Source of the DNA: Amia ocellicauda
Lineage: Eukaryota; Chordata; Actinopteri; Amiiformes; Amiidae
DNA length: 64,000 nucleotides
Assembly: GCF_036373705.1 (NCBI RefSeq)
Contig: NC_089855.1
Coordinates: forward strand, 49,680,318 to 49,744,317
Reading direction: 5' to 3'
In this document: positions 52,086-62,069 of the stretch, piece by piece
Layout: each line of letters opens with the position of its first letter
Numbering within the stretch: position 1 is the stretch's first letter
Program-made: the position numbers and the translations under genes
Notes under the pieces: generated by a model
The model's input: only the letters and a program-made list of their open reading frames with translations
Told to the model about the DNA's origin: nothing
Databases searched by the model: none

Positions 52086-52408
52086 GGTGGATCTGTTGCT
52101 CTTCCCCTAGGACCTGTATGGTGTGTTTTCTCTCTCTCTATCTGTGATTTAATCCTTACTTATATACATATGTCCATGAACGTTTCTGGAGCTCATGTAA
52201 ATCACATCACACGACGGGCCGTGATCTTTTCGGTCACTTTGAAAGTTTTGCTCATGACAATCCTTTTCTATTGCGGCACGATGGCTGCCACCGAGGAAGG
52301 AAAGTCGTCCGCAGTTGGCTGCAAGCTTGCCTGAAGCGCAGGAAAGGACTTACTCGCGACGTGCCACTTAAAGACTGAAGAAGTGGGGGTCGGCCTCACC
52401 GAGAGCCC

Positions 52409-52446
52409 TGAGGATTAGCTCACGTGGTAGAGCGCTCGCTTAGCAT
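52409..52446 (+). pseudogene. tRNA-Ala(AGC) 5' half only (S3b)
   Basis: It ends in TTAGCAT at the insertion point. The 3' half is absent, as in S1b. Confidence 0.88.
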
Positions 52447-54195
52447 TGTAGCGTTATGTTGGGTGTATTTGGATAAGAGCATTTGGGCTCTGAGCTGAAG
52501 CACTGATCTAAAGAAAACCTCTCCCCCCCAAAGTTATCAGATTCCCTTAGCTCATCAGCTTGGAAGTGGTTTGCATCAAAGTGACAGTTTTGGGGAGGAT
52601 GGCACCAAGAAGAGGCCAAATAGTTTGGAATTCTGCTATGAGATGTCTGGAGAAAGGGGCCTGTAGGTGATAAAAACTCTTTGAAGTGGACGAGAGCCGA
52701 AATCCCGACATAGAGCTACGAACCCAGGCCAACCGGCATTTCCAAAAGATGGCATGGATTGACATCAGTCATAAATCAAGCCCCCCTCCAATAGGACACT
52801 GGGGGCTGAAACCGAAATCCAATCTTAAAAACTCAAGAACCAATCACCTCTTGATCTGACAGACTATAAGGAACAGCGGACAGTCTTTCTCGCTCTCTCT
52901 CACCTGAACCAGTAACTCGCTGCCACAGCTCAACCTGTAGCTCTGTTGCCAGAACCGGAACCAGAAACCAACTAAGTCTTTGCCGGCAACAGAAGAGTTA
53001 AACTGGGAGAAGGAGATTGAGCTGTACGAAGAATTCTTTTAAAGGACTTTATTAAATAAAGAACTTTACAGACTGCGCTGCCCGCCTGTGCCCACCTGAT
53101 CAGTGGAGTTTTACAGCTGGACAATTGACTAAGTCGACTGTATACGAAAGTGTCAGTCATTTAAATAGCTATTTGAGTCTTAAGAAACTTGACCCTTGGA
53201 ACAAACACGGCCCTGCTTTCCTCAAAGACTTTGTCTTCAAATAAGTACGGTGAGAGACCCTGCTTGCCAAGAAGTTTCTGTGCACAACCTTGGAGCCTTC
53301 AAACCAGTGGAAAATCTGTTTGGAAACGACTCTACTTTCGCGAAACCCCAACTTCCAGGTGTATCGACTGAGTGGAAGTTCTTGGACAAAGCCGAACCGG
53401 ACTGCCTTTGTTCCAAACCACACGGACCTCGTGCCGTGTGCTGTTATCTGAGCCCGAAGCCAGAGAGGCCTCTCTGCGACGAAGTTCAGATAAGTTTAAC
53501 AGTTTGGAGTTCATGATTCATGACATTTGAGAAATCAATTAGAAATGTTAATCTGTGATTTATAACTCTAGAATGTGTAATATCATTTAGTTTTCTTAAA
53601 TATAAATGTGTGTTGCATTAAACTGTTTTGTTGATAATTTTAGAAATAAAATCTGTCAACGCCGAGAAATATCTTCTCATTCCTGTTTAACTGTTTAGTC
53701 TGAAATTGACACAAGTTAATAGACATTAGATTATTGGTGGCCCTGCCTATCCTTAATCATTGAATAATAATCAGTTAAGGGAAATTGTGGTAACAAGTAA
53801 TGATAGGATCTTTCTCGGCACCTAAACGTGAATGAGACTGATATATATATAACGAGAAGTTACCTGACATAAATACTAACCTGCGTAGTTATTTAATGTC
53901 TGACTAATAATACTAACGAGAGACTCACCTTCGTCTTACTAACCGGTATTGTAGTCAATGTGTTTATAACCTTTTTTGTTTAACGATTTGTGTTATCATA
54001 TGTGATCCCATGGTCTTTGATTTGGTCACGGAAGTGATTTGTCTTCGATTTGTTGATCTAGAGTTGAATTGTAATTCGTTTTTCCCTTTTGTATAATTAG
54101 TGTAGTGCTACATTTAGTCTTTGTTTTGAATACATTTGACAATTTATATCTTTGGAATTGGTGTCTGCGTCCAATTATTACAGAAATTGAGTTCT
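52447..54195 (+). mobile_element. Solo-LTR-like element, truncated copy (S3b)
   Basis: The same incomplete form as in S1b, so the loss predates the 45.6-kb duplication. Confidence 0.65.
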
Positions 54196-54615
54196 GGGAA
54201 GACAGACCGCAATCGGACTCGGGCTTGCACCTTTTGATTGGATGAACGGCCGCAAACATTCTATGTCATTTTCTTTTAAAGCTTCACTCGTGCTTGTAAA
54301 AAACCGAGGTCTCACTGAAAGAATGCCCTGACGTGGTTGCTTCCAAGCTAGCTGGTTTACAAAGTTCCTTTTCGCTTTAACGATGATTTCCAAGAAGGGA
54401 AATAATCTATCTGTAATCTGTCAACACAGGCACCTTCTTCTCCGTTAAGCCATGCGGTCACCACCAGGAAGATGAACGCACCAGGCCGACCCGGAGTTTT
54501 CGCCAATTCGTCTCCAAGCCTCCCAAGAGGGAACATAAACAGGCCTTATTCGCAGACACAGGCCCTCACGCAGGGAGACCACCGCTTCACCGCCGCTGCC
54601 CCTGCCAAGGGCCCC

Positions 54616-54687
54616 AGGTCCCACCGAGACTTGAACTCGGATCGCTGGATTCAGAGTACAGAGTGCTAACCATTACACCATGGAACC
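54616..54687 (-). tRNA. tRNA-Gln (anticodon CTG), anticodon-stem mismatch
   Basis: One anticodon-stem base is changed (CTGTA for CTGGA on the minus strand), leaving a U-C mismatch beside the loop. The S1b counterpart lacks this change, so it arose after the large duplication. Confidence 0.8.
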
Positions 54688-54822
54688 AAGCCGGCTGCCC
54701 ACCGCTTGCCCGTGACGAAGGTTTCTGCTCTACGCACACGTCTCGCTCTGTCGCACGGCCAAGTCCAGAGTGAGCCAAGTTGCGCCCAGAGTGCTGCGTG
54801 TGGCGGGTCACTTCCGGAGCCG

Positions 54823-54894
54823 TCCCTGGTGGTCTAGTGGTCAGGATTCGGCGCTCTCACCGCCGCGGCCAGGGTTCGATTCCCGGTCAGGGAA
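54823..54894 (+). tRNA. tRNA-Glu (anticodon CTC), 33 bp from Polinton E3
   Basis: It shares the A-G T-stem mismatch of S1b. The first downstream T-run is in the E3 TIR (54942-54947). Confidence 0.87.
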
Positions 54895-54927
54895 GGTGGA
54901 TCTGTTGCTCTTCCCCTGGGACCTGTG

Positions 54928-55108
54928 AGTAGATAGTAGGGTTTTTTGGGCGCGGCCTATTTTGTTATGACGTATGCCCTAAGCTTATTAATATTCCTAC
55001 GTCATAATTGGGGGGCGTGATTTTAGAGTTATTTCCTTAATTATTCCTACGTCATATTCGTCAGAAAGTGTACACCCCTAAAACCCTGAACAACAAGGCC
55101 ACCCATAA
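54928..55108 (+). repeat. Polinton left terminal inverted repeat (E3)
   Basis: Same 181-bp sequence as the E1 left TIR, including its single difference from the right TIR of E1. Confidence 0.94.
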
Positions 55109-55153
55109 AGACCCCCCCCCCCCCTGAAGGCAACGCCCCGAAACTCTCCTCTC

Positions 55154-55161
55154 TATTTAAG
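55154..55161 (+). promoter_or_regulatory. TATA-like box before ORF-A (E3)
   Basis: TATTTAAG, placed as in E1 and E2. Confidence 0.48.
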
Positions 55162-55227
55162 ACCCCGCGCTGCTTTTAGGCAATACCTCTTTAATTCTCA
55201 GCATCTGAAACATCCCGCTTCTTCAAC

Positions 55228-55938
55228 ATGTCCAGCGACATCAACATGAAACCCCGCAAGAAACAATCCCGGGCAAGGGTTCCTGTACTCACCAATTTGA
55301 AGATTGAACGCTCCTGGGTGTTGTTCTGGGGGGGTCGACGGGGTTACCGCTTTAAAAGGGATCCCAGCTATGTTGGAGTGGAGCTTTTTGCTTTGGGAGA
55401 GAAGGAGGGTACGTTGGAACCTTTTGAGACGGTGATTGAATACTCTTTTGAGGACTGGTTGAAGGTGATGGCATGGAGAGACCTGGGGCTTGTGGATAAG
55501 ACTCTAGAAGGCTTGCAAGAGGGTCCAAGAGAAGGCGAAACGGAGTCTCCGACTCAGAGTTTTGAAAGGTGTGAATGGGAAAGCTTGCAGAACTACGGTA
55601 CAGTGGTGAAGAGTCTATCTCTAACTACTGATCGTAAGGTTTTGTTTAGCAGTACCCTGATTACAAACCCTATTGAAGGGGTTGTGGAGGATCCAGAAAA
55701 ACAGGTTACTGAAATTATGTTTGACGCCGTGGACTGGCCGTTCTTGAAGGAGGTCATAAACTGTATAAATGATGGTTTTGACATCTTGACCAAATGTTCA
55801 CAACTGGATTCTGTTAGAAGGAGAATATGCTGGATTATGGATTATATATCCCCCTTGAATGACGACGACGATGATAAAACAGACGACCTGTGGGGGGTTG
55901 GAGGGGGGTCTGACGGCTCAGGGTCTACTCTCTTCTAA
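55228..55938 (+). CDS. Polinton accessory ORF-A (E3)
   Basis: 236 codons, open; same reading as E2. Confidence 0.7.
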   Translation: MSSDINMKPRKKQSRARVPVLTNLKIERSWVLFWGGRRGYRFKRDPSYVGVELFALGEKEGTLEPFETVIEYSFEDWLKVMAWRDLGLVDKTLEGLQEGPREGETESPTQSFERCEWESLQNYGTVVKSLSLTTDRKVLFSSTLITNPIEGVVEDPEKQVTEIMFDAVDWPFLKEVINCINDGFDILTKCSQLDSVRRRICWIMDYISPLNDDDDDKTDDLWGVGGGSDGSGSTLF

Positions 55939-55953
55939 GAGGGCGGTGTGTCG

Positions 55954-55980
55954 TGACGTAGTGAAGAGATAGGATAAAAG
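55954..55980 (+). promoter_or_regulatory. ORF-B promoter: TGACGT plus TATA-like motif (E3)
   Basis: TGACGT at 55954-55959 and GATAAAAG at 55973-55980. Confidence 0.48.
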
Positions 55981-56016
55981 GCGCAACAATTCATTCATGG
56001 TTTAAAATTAAAGAGA

Positions 56017-56865
56017 ATGTCTTACCCGAAAGCTGCGGACATCGACAGGCTCTACAGGCCTCTTCAAACCCGGGATCACCCCTGGTTCTATTCCCCAGAT
56101 TTTGTATACACTCCGGAACCCTCTGACTGCGGTTACCCTCCAAGACCTCAGACCCCGGTCCCTCAGGACGAAACAACATGCGGAGCGATGGATGTCCAAA
56201 TGAGTCTCGGGGATCCCCAGCCTCTGGAGCTCATGGAGGGCCTCGATTTTGCCGAACTGTCTACCGTCTGTGCGTCTCAGGAGGGGGTCAGTCCAATGGA
56301 TGTAGAAACACCCCACAAACCACCAGGCGACCCAATGAGCATCGGACGGTCTCGGGGGCGTGATGAAGACGCAGGATTTATGCCCGGGGTAGGTGTCCAA
56401 GTAAGCAGAGTGGTTAAAAGCACCCTGGTGTATATTCTGAGTGCTCTCATCGACCGAGCTCTGAAAGAAGTCTGTCGGGGGTGTGAAGTGAATCACCCCA
56501 GTCAGTTGAGACACAGTTGTTTGTTTGAACCAGACCGTTACTATTTCCTGTTCTATTTCAACGTGTTTTACAGAAGACTGAACAAACCGTGGCTGAAACC
56601 GGCACTAATCAAGGCTCTGTCTTACTCCCACATACATGTCACTGCTGGACAAGTCCAGAAAATCATAGATGAGATTTTGCTGGAGCTGAAAAAGGAGCCG
56701 TTTATAATAGAGAAACTTGGGCAGCTGCTCAATGACCTGGATGAGCCAAGTAGAAAAACCGCTGGCAAGCTAAAAGCTTATTTCTTCCGTAAAGAAGTTA
56801 AAGCTGGGGGCAGCGACGAAGAATTCGACATCTACGCCACTGATTCAGACTCTGACCTGAACTAA
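56017..56865 (+). CDS. Polinton accessory ORF-B (E3)
   Basis: 282 codons, open; same reading as E1. Confidence 0.7.
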   Translation: MSYPKAADIDRLYRPLQTRDHPWFYSPDFVYTPEPSDCGYPPRPQTPVPQDETTCGAMDVQMSLGDPQPLELMEGLDFAELSTVCASQEGVSPMDVETPHKPPGDPMSIGRSRGRDEDAGFMPGVGVQVSRVVKSTLVYILSALIDRALKEVCRGCEVNHPSQLRHSCLFEPDRYYFLFYFNVFYRRLNKPWLKPALIKALSYSHIHVTAGQVQKIIDEILLELKKEPFIIEKLGQLLNDLDEPSRKTAGKLKAYFFRKEVKAGGSDEEFDIYATDSDSDLN

Positions 56866-56877
56866 GGGACTTTGAAC

Positions 56878-57384
56878 ATGGGGAATGTTCTGGACTGCTG
56901 CTGCAACTGGTTCTGTCATCAACACTCTGCAGCTAACCTGAGAGCGCTATTACACCATGTGCTTGACAGAAAAGTAGCCAACGCGAGCCTTTTCTCTACA
57001 GATTTAACCATCGATGAGGATCAACTTTCAAACCTGGAAAAGTTAATGGTTGCTGTAACAAAGACCGGGGGGTACGAACACTGGGATGAAGCGCTCAAGG
57101 GGGCCAAGAATGATATTAGGCCATTTCATCAACATCTGTATGACCTTTTACTGAGCATGTTTAATACCCCTCTGTTTACTTTTAAAATAGGTCATATTGT
57201 TGTTTTATTTACATATGTAACTGAGGTGTGTGCCTACAAGATAAAGAAACAGGTATTTGTTGATATAGATCAAGTAACCAATCATCTGATTTCTTTTTGT
57301 CTGGACCGTAGAAAAAATTGTTGTGTATGTTATACTTTTCTCAAATGTCTAAAAAGGGGTATCTGCTCTCCTGAAGTTGAATAA
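56878..57384 (+). CDS. Polinton accessory ORF-C, possible Bcl-2-like (E3)
   Basis: 168 codons, open; identical reading to E1 and E2. Confidence 0.68.
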   Translation: MGNVLDCCCNWFCHQHSAANLRALLHHVLDRKVANASLFSTDLTIDEDQLSNLEKLMVAVTKTGGYEHWDEALKGAKNDIRPFHQHLYDLLLSMFNTPLFTFKIGHIVVLFTYVTEVCAYKIKKQVFVDIDQVTNHLISFCLDRRKNCCVCYTFLKCLKRGICSPEVE

Positions 57385-57440
57385 AAAACCTTGTATAAAA
57401 ACTTTGCGCATAGTGTGGGTCTGTGTGTTTATTTGGCAGA

Positions 57441-58532
57441 ATGACTCGGCAAGCTCCCCAAATGCATGAACTATACTACAACCCAGCCAAGATTGGGGGT
57501 TTGGCGGGTAAGAAGGGTTTTCAAAGAGGACTCGCTGAGGCCGGCGTGAAGGTTAATGATGTGGTTGTTTCAGAATGGTTACGGGAACAAGACGCCTATA
57601 CCTTACATAAACCTCTCAGGATTAACTTTAAAAGAAACCGTGTATATGCAACTGACATAGACTCACAATGGCAAATGGATCTAGTCGATATGTCAAATTT
57701 ATCAAAACATAACAATGGTCACAAATTTATGTTGATGTGTATCGATGTGTTATCAAAATATGCCTGGGCTCGCATTCTACATAATAAAACAGGTCGGGCG
57801 GTGACAAGGGCCTTTGAGGATATATTGTCCCAGGGACGATGTCCTAAAAAACTGCAGACTGATAAAGGAAAAGAGTTTCTCAACAGAGAATTTCAGAATC
57901 TACTGAAGAGACACAAAATACATCATTTCACCACCGGTAATGAGCTTAAGGCATCGGTGGTGGAGAGGTTTAACCGCACCATAAAGACCAAAATGTGGAG
58001 ATATTTTACAGCGGTCAACACGTTCAAGTATTTTGATAAAGTTCAGGATTTTATCGATGCTTACAACCAAGGGTATCACGCCAGTATTAAAATGAAGCCT
58101 ATAGATGTTGATCAAAGTAATTCTTTTAAGGTCTATAAAAAATTATACGGCCCATTTATTAAGAAGGGGAAAACTACTTATAAGTTCAACATCGGTGATG
58201 TGGTTCGCGTTTCAAAGCTAAGGAGTACTTTTGCCAAAGGTTATGAACAAACATTTTCTGACGAATATTTTACAGTTACCGAACAGGTGGCTAGAGACCC
58301 CCCCGTGTACCGGTTAAAAGACTATGACGGGGAGGATATAGAAGGAACGTTTTACGAAGCCGAGTTACAAAAAATTATTGTGGGTAAAGACATTGTATAC
58401 AGAGTTGAAAAGATATTAGCTGAGAAAACCCAGAACCGGAAAAAATATGTGTCGGTGAAATGGCTTGGATGGCCTGAAAAGTTCAATAGTTGGGTCCTGG
58501 AACAACAGGTTTGTGATATTCAAGCCTTATAA
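57441..58532 (+). CDS. Polinton integrase with chromodomain (E3)
   Basis: 363 codons, open, with triad and chromodomain as in E2. It shares two residue differences near the C-terminus with E1, against E2. Confidence 0.92.
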   Translation: MTRQAPQMHELYYNPAKIGGLAGKKGFQRGLAEAGVKVNDVVVSEWLREQDAYTLHKPLRINFKRNRVYATDIDSQWQMDLVDMSNLSKHNNGHKFMLMCIDVLSKYAWARILHNKTGRAVTRAFEDILSQGRCPKKLQTDKGKEFLNREFQNLLKRHKIHHFTTGNELKASVVERFNRTIKTKMWRYFTAVNTFKYFDKVQDFIDAYNQGYHASIKMKPIDVDQSNSFKVYKKLYGPFIKKGKTTYKFNIGDVVRVSKLRSTFAKGYEQTFSDEYFTVTEQVARDPPVYRLKDYDGEDIEGTFYEAELQKIIVGKDIVYRVEKILAEKTQNRKKYVSVKWLGWPEKFNSWVLEQQVCDIQAL

Positions 58533-58536
58533 CAAC

Positions 58537-60244
58537 ATGCCCGCTGGTGTGATGGGGTCATTACTTTCGATACTCAAGATGGAATCAGGAGGCTTCTACG
58601 TGACTCTACCCAGTAACGCCTCTCTCGATATATACCCTAAAAATGAAATATCCAGTTACACGGTACAATTTGGAAAATCTATAGATCTAAGGGGGTCGTG
58701 GGAAGTGGGGTTGGCGGAAATACAGTATCCTTACACTTGGGCTGTTTTACAAGATAAGGATGCCACCTTCGCCATTTTTGACGATGTTAAAAAGAGTCAA
58801 TGGACATTCACGATGCAAGGAGGTTATTATGACAATGTGGATACAATATTAGATGAGATGCATAAACAGTTCTCAGAAGGCACCCCCAACATCAAGCTAT
58901 ATTACAACCCTATTAAAAACAGAGTGTACAAGGTGTCAAAACCTGGTATTAGCATTCAAACCAAAGGACAACTGGGGCGTATATTAGGGTTCTATTCTGA
59001 CACAGAGAGCAGGTTCTCAGAAGTGGTGGCACCCTTCCCGGCTGACATCAGTGGCGGCTTTTACACTCTTTATGTGTATACGGATATCATAACACACCAG
59101 AGGGTCGGGGATAGCTATGTCCCCCTTTTGAGAAATGTACTTATTAAAGGTAAAAGCAATGACATGGTCACAATTACTTATGACAAGCCACACTACGTAC
59201 CAGTCTCAAAGACCCACTTTGACCATGTTTTCACAGGTGGATGTGACCCTGGGAGATCGGCTCATTAGTCAAAGCAGCAATACTTACCCCTATAGGGCCA
59301 TGATGGAGTGTATCCTTAATTATAGTGAGGAGACCCTAAGCAAACAGTTCAGCCCCGGCCTTTTCTTCAAAGACACCCCGGAAGCTATGGACGACCAGGA
59401 TCCAGAGGGACTCAATAAGGGTTTGCAAAAAAGAACGGCCTTTTCAACAGAAGGGAGGACCTTTGAGCTAATGGGACATATTCATGCAGACATATTTTTC
59501 CAAGAAAAACTCATGCTCAACGGGGTAGACATTAAAATTAAAATGATCCGTAGTAAAAGTGCTTTTTGTCTGATGACCCCTGATACTGAAAAATATAAAC
59601 TGACCATATTATCGGCCTCGCTGTTTGTGAAAAAAGTATCCGTCTCCCCGGCGGTTAAACTAGGACATGCGCAGGCTTTAATGACGGCAAACGCCAAGTA
59701 CCCGATCGAAAGAGTCTATATGAAAGTCCACAGTATCCCCGCAGGGACACGGGTGATGAACCAGGAAAATCTGTTTCTAGGCCAGCTCCCAAAACAGGTT
59801 ATTATAGGTCTCGTGGATAATGATGCATTTACCGGGGTTTACAACAAGAACCCCTTTAACTTTAAACATTATAACGCGGAATTTATAGCACTGTACGTCG
59901 ATGGTGTGCAGGTTCCATCCAGACCTTTTCAACCTGACTTTGAAAACGGCAACGCGGTTCGTGAATATTACAGTCTAGTACTGGCTACGGGTCGCCATCT
60001 CAAGGATCAACCTCTGCTGATCGATCGCCGGGAATACTGCAGCGGTTACACCCTGTACGGTTTCAACCTGACCCCTGACGAAGAGTGTGGACAACATTTT
60101 TCACTGATGAAGACGGGCAATATGCGTTTGGAGATGCGTTTCAAGCAGCCTCTACCACGCACTGTAAATATGGTCGTGTATGCTGTGTTTGACAACATTA
60201 TTGAGGTGAATCAGAGGAGAAACGTTCTGTATGATTATTATTAA
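58537..60244 (+). pseudogene. Polinton capsid gene block, broken (E3)
   Basis: The same broken form as in E1, inherited with it. Confidence 0.9.
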
Positions 60245-60245
60245 A

Positions 60246-60803
60246 ATGAACACCAGAGAGCTCAACCACATCATGAATGCCCTGGACGGCTCACGGAAAG
60301 TGTTTCAAGGAGTCTACGCCTGCGACCAGCTGCCTAAATTTAAGATCAAGAATTTACCTGCAATGTACATAATCAACACACACCCTAAAAATATGCCCGG
60401 AGAACATTGGCTGGCTATTTATCTAAGGGAGGACCACCGTCGTGAATTTTTTGATTCCTATGGAAACCCCCCGGATTTCAGACCTTTCCCTCGGAAGATC
60501 AATAACTTTCTTCTCAACAACTGTCAAGAAACCATTTACAGCGGTTGTCAAGTAAAAAGTCTACAGACCTTCACTTGTGGTCAACACTGTGTGTTTTTCT
60601 TATATCATAGATCTTAAAGAAGGCCATACCCCGATATTATGGCCTTGTACAGTGAGGATTTAGGCCAAAATGATAAAAAAGTGGCAGAGTTTGTCAGGAC
60701 ACTGTGGACCCCCACTTATAACACAATTACTTACGACCCTAGCCAGCCATGTATACAGATGGGGTGTTCTTGTGAGGATTTTAAAAGATGTCATGCGTGT
60801 TAA
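60246..60803 (+). pseudogene. Polinton adenain-type protease, broken (E3)
   Basis: The counterpart of the E1 copy, with the same damage. Confidence 0.85.
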
Positions 60804-60981
60804 AGTGAAAAAATAATGAAAACAGCCTTTGAATCATTAGTTTTGTTTTTATTCAACACAAATCTTATACAAAGCAGGGTTATGTTATAAATAAATGTAC
60901 AACATTTGAAAATAAAAATAAAAAATAAAAAAATTGTTTGTCGGTTCCTTATTTACAGGGGAGACAAATAAAAACATGAGA
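60804..60981. terminator. Convergent poly(A) zone (E3)
   Basis: Same sequence as the E1 and E2 zones, with poly(A) signals on both strands. Confidence 0.62.
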
Positions 60982-61725
60982 TTAATAAGCTTCCCAACGA
61001 TGGATAGATCCTGAGGAGGGTTGCTCAACACGGTCAGAGTAATGAGATATCGGCGTCAGATCAGTCACCACCTCTTTACACAGACGGATTTTTTGTCGCG
61101 TTTCCTGGTTAGGGACTGTTGATTGGGGCATGTTCAGACAGGCCATCGCCTGTAGGAAAGCATTCCAGCCTACAGGTCGGCGACTATCGGGTACCTTATT
61201 AGTGCTAGTGACACTCTTCAACAAATCAAACATGTGTGAACCTTTGATCAGTTGTCCTTTAAAAACAAATTCACCCTGTTCATTCCAAGTCGTTACCCGC
61301 GGTTTCTGAACCATTTTGTGCAGAATATATTCTGCATGTCTTTTGCTTCTGGCCGGCATGTTTCTCAAAACATCCGTTACAACATCTCCCTCTGAACTCT
61401 CAACAGGTTCGGGCACCGCAACATCTTTATCAACCGTACCCCCCGCATCAGTCCCAGAACCATTTTCTTGAGAGGCCATGGTTAAAGTTAAAATGTTTTG
61501 ATCTTTTTCACCCTGTCTAACCAGACGGAGGTAGCGCTGTAACGTGTTGCTATACATCTGGGCTTTGGAATACTGATTTAAATCGGCCCTGGCCAGTATA
61601 GCTTTCATTTCAGAGTCCAGGTTGTTTTCGGCCATTTGTCTAATGGGCTCTGGCCCGACAACATTTTTTCTCAGTTTCTCAAGCTGCTCCTGAGGGATCA
61701 AAAACATTTTCTGAGCATATTCCAT
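60982..61725 (-). CDS. Conserved Polinton protein, 247 aa (E3)
   Basis: Open; identical reading to E1 and E2. Confidence 0.75.
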   Translation of the reverse strand: MEYAQKMFLIPQEQLEKLRKNVVGPEPIRQMAENNLDSEMKAILARADLNQYSKAQMYSNTLQRYLRLVRQGEKDQNILTLTMASQENGSGTDAGGTVDKDVAVPEPVESSEGDVVTDVLRNMPARSKRHAEYILHKMVQKPRVTTWNEQGEFVFKGQLIKGSHMFDLLKSVTSTNKVPDSRRPVGWNAFLQAMACLNMPQSTVPNQETRQKIRLCKEVVTDLTPISHYSDRVEQPSSGSIHRWEAY

Positions 61726-61727
61726 TA

Positions 61728-62063
61728 TTAACCCACTCTGGAAGCTAGAAGACTGGTTAGGAAAGGCACGGCTATGCTCAACAGCGGTCCTATAAAACCT
61801 CCGGTTTGATTAATCTTCTTTCTTTTTCTTTTAATAGAATACTTCTTATTAGCGATGATCTTGATAACCGCTTTTTGTTTTTTGAGTTTAGAATGTTGAG
61901 AAGGGGTTAGGGGTATATTACCGCGTAAGATGTTAAAAGCTATTTCACACAGGGTCTCGATCAAATCCGAGGGGGCCCCTGCCAGCACAGCTTTCCTATG
62001 GCGCGGGCTCCCCTCAAATAACATTTGCAAAAGCGGCAGATTTCTTTTAATCCGAACAGACAT
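61728..62063 (-). CDS. Small basic Polinton protein, 111 aa (E3)
   Basis: Open; identical reading to E1 and E2. Confidence 0.75.
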   Translation of the reverse strand: MSVRIKRNLPLLQMLFEGSPRHRKAVLAGAPSDLIETLCEIAFNILRGNIPLTPSQHSKLKKQKAVIKIIANKKYSIKRKRKKINQTGGFIGPLLSIAVPFLTSLLASRVG

Positions 62064-62069
62064 TCTTAT

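Larger units (their letters stand above)
48590..52112 (+). repeat. tRNA array unit S3a
   Basis: It is the S1a unit shifted by exactly 45,598 bp, with only scattered base changes. The spacer stretches 48596-48885 and 50793-51806 hold no recognisable gene. Confidence 0.93.
52113..54927 (+). repeat. tRNA array unit S3b, shortened, next to E3
   Basis: It is S1b shifted by 45,598 bp, with the same internal loss. It begins CCTGTATGG and ends in CCTGTG (54922-54927). The stretches 52119-52408 and 54196-54615 hold no recognisable gene. Confidence 0.92.
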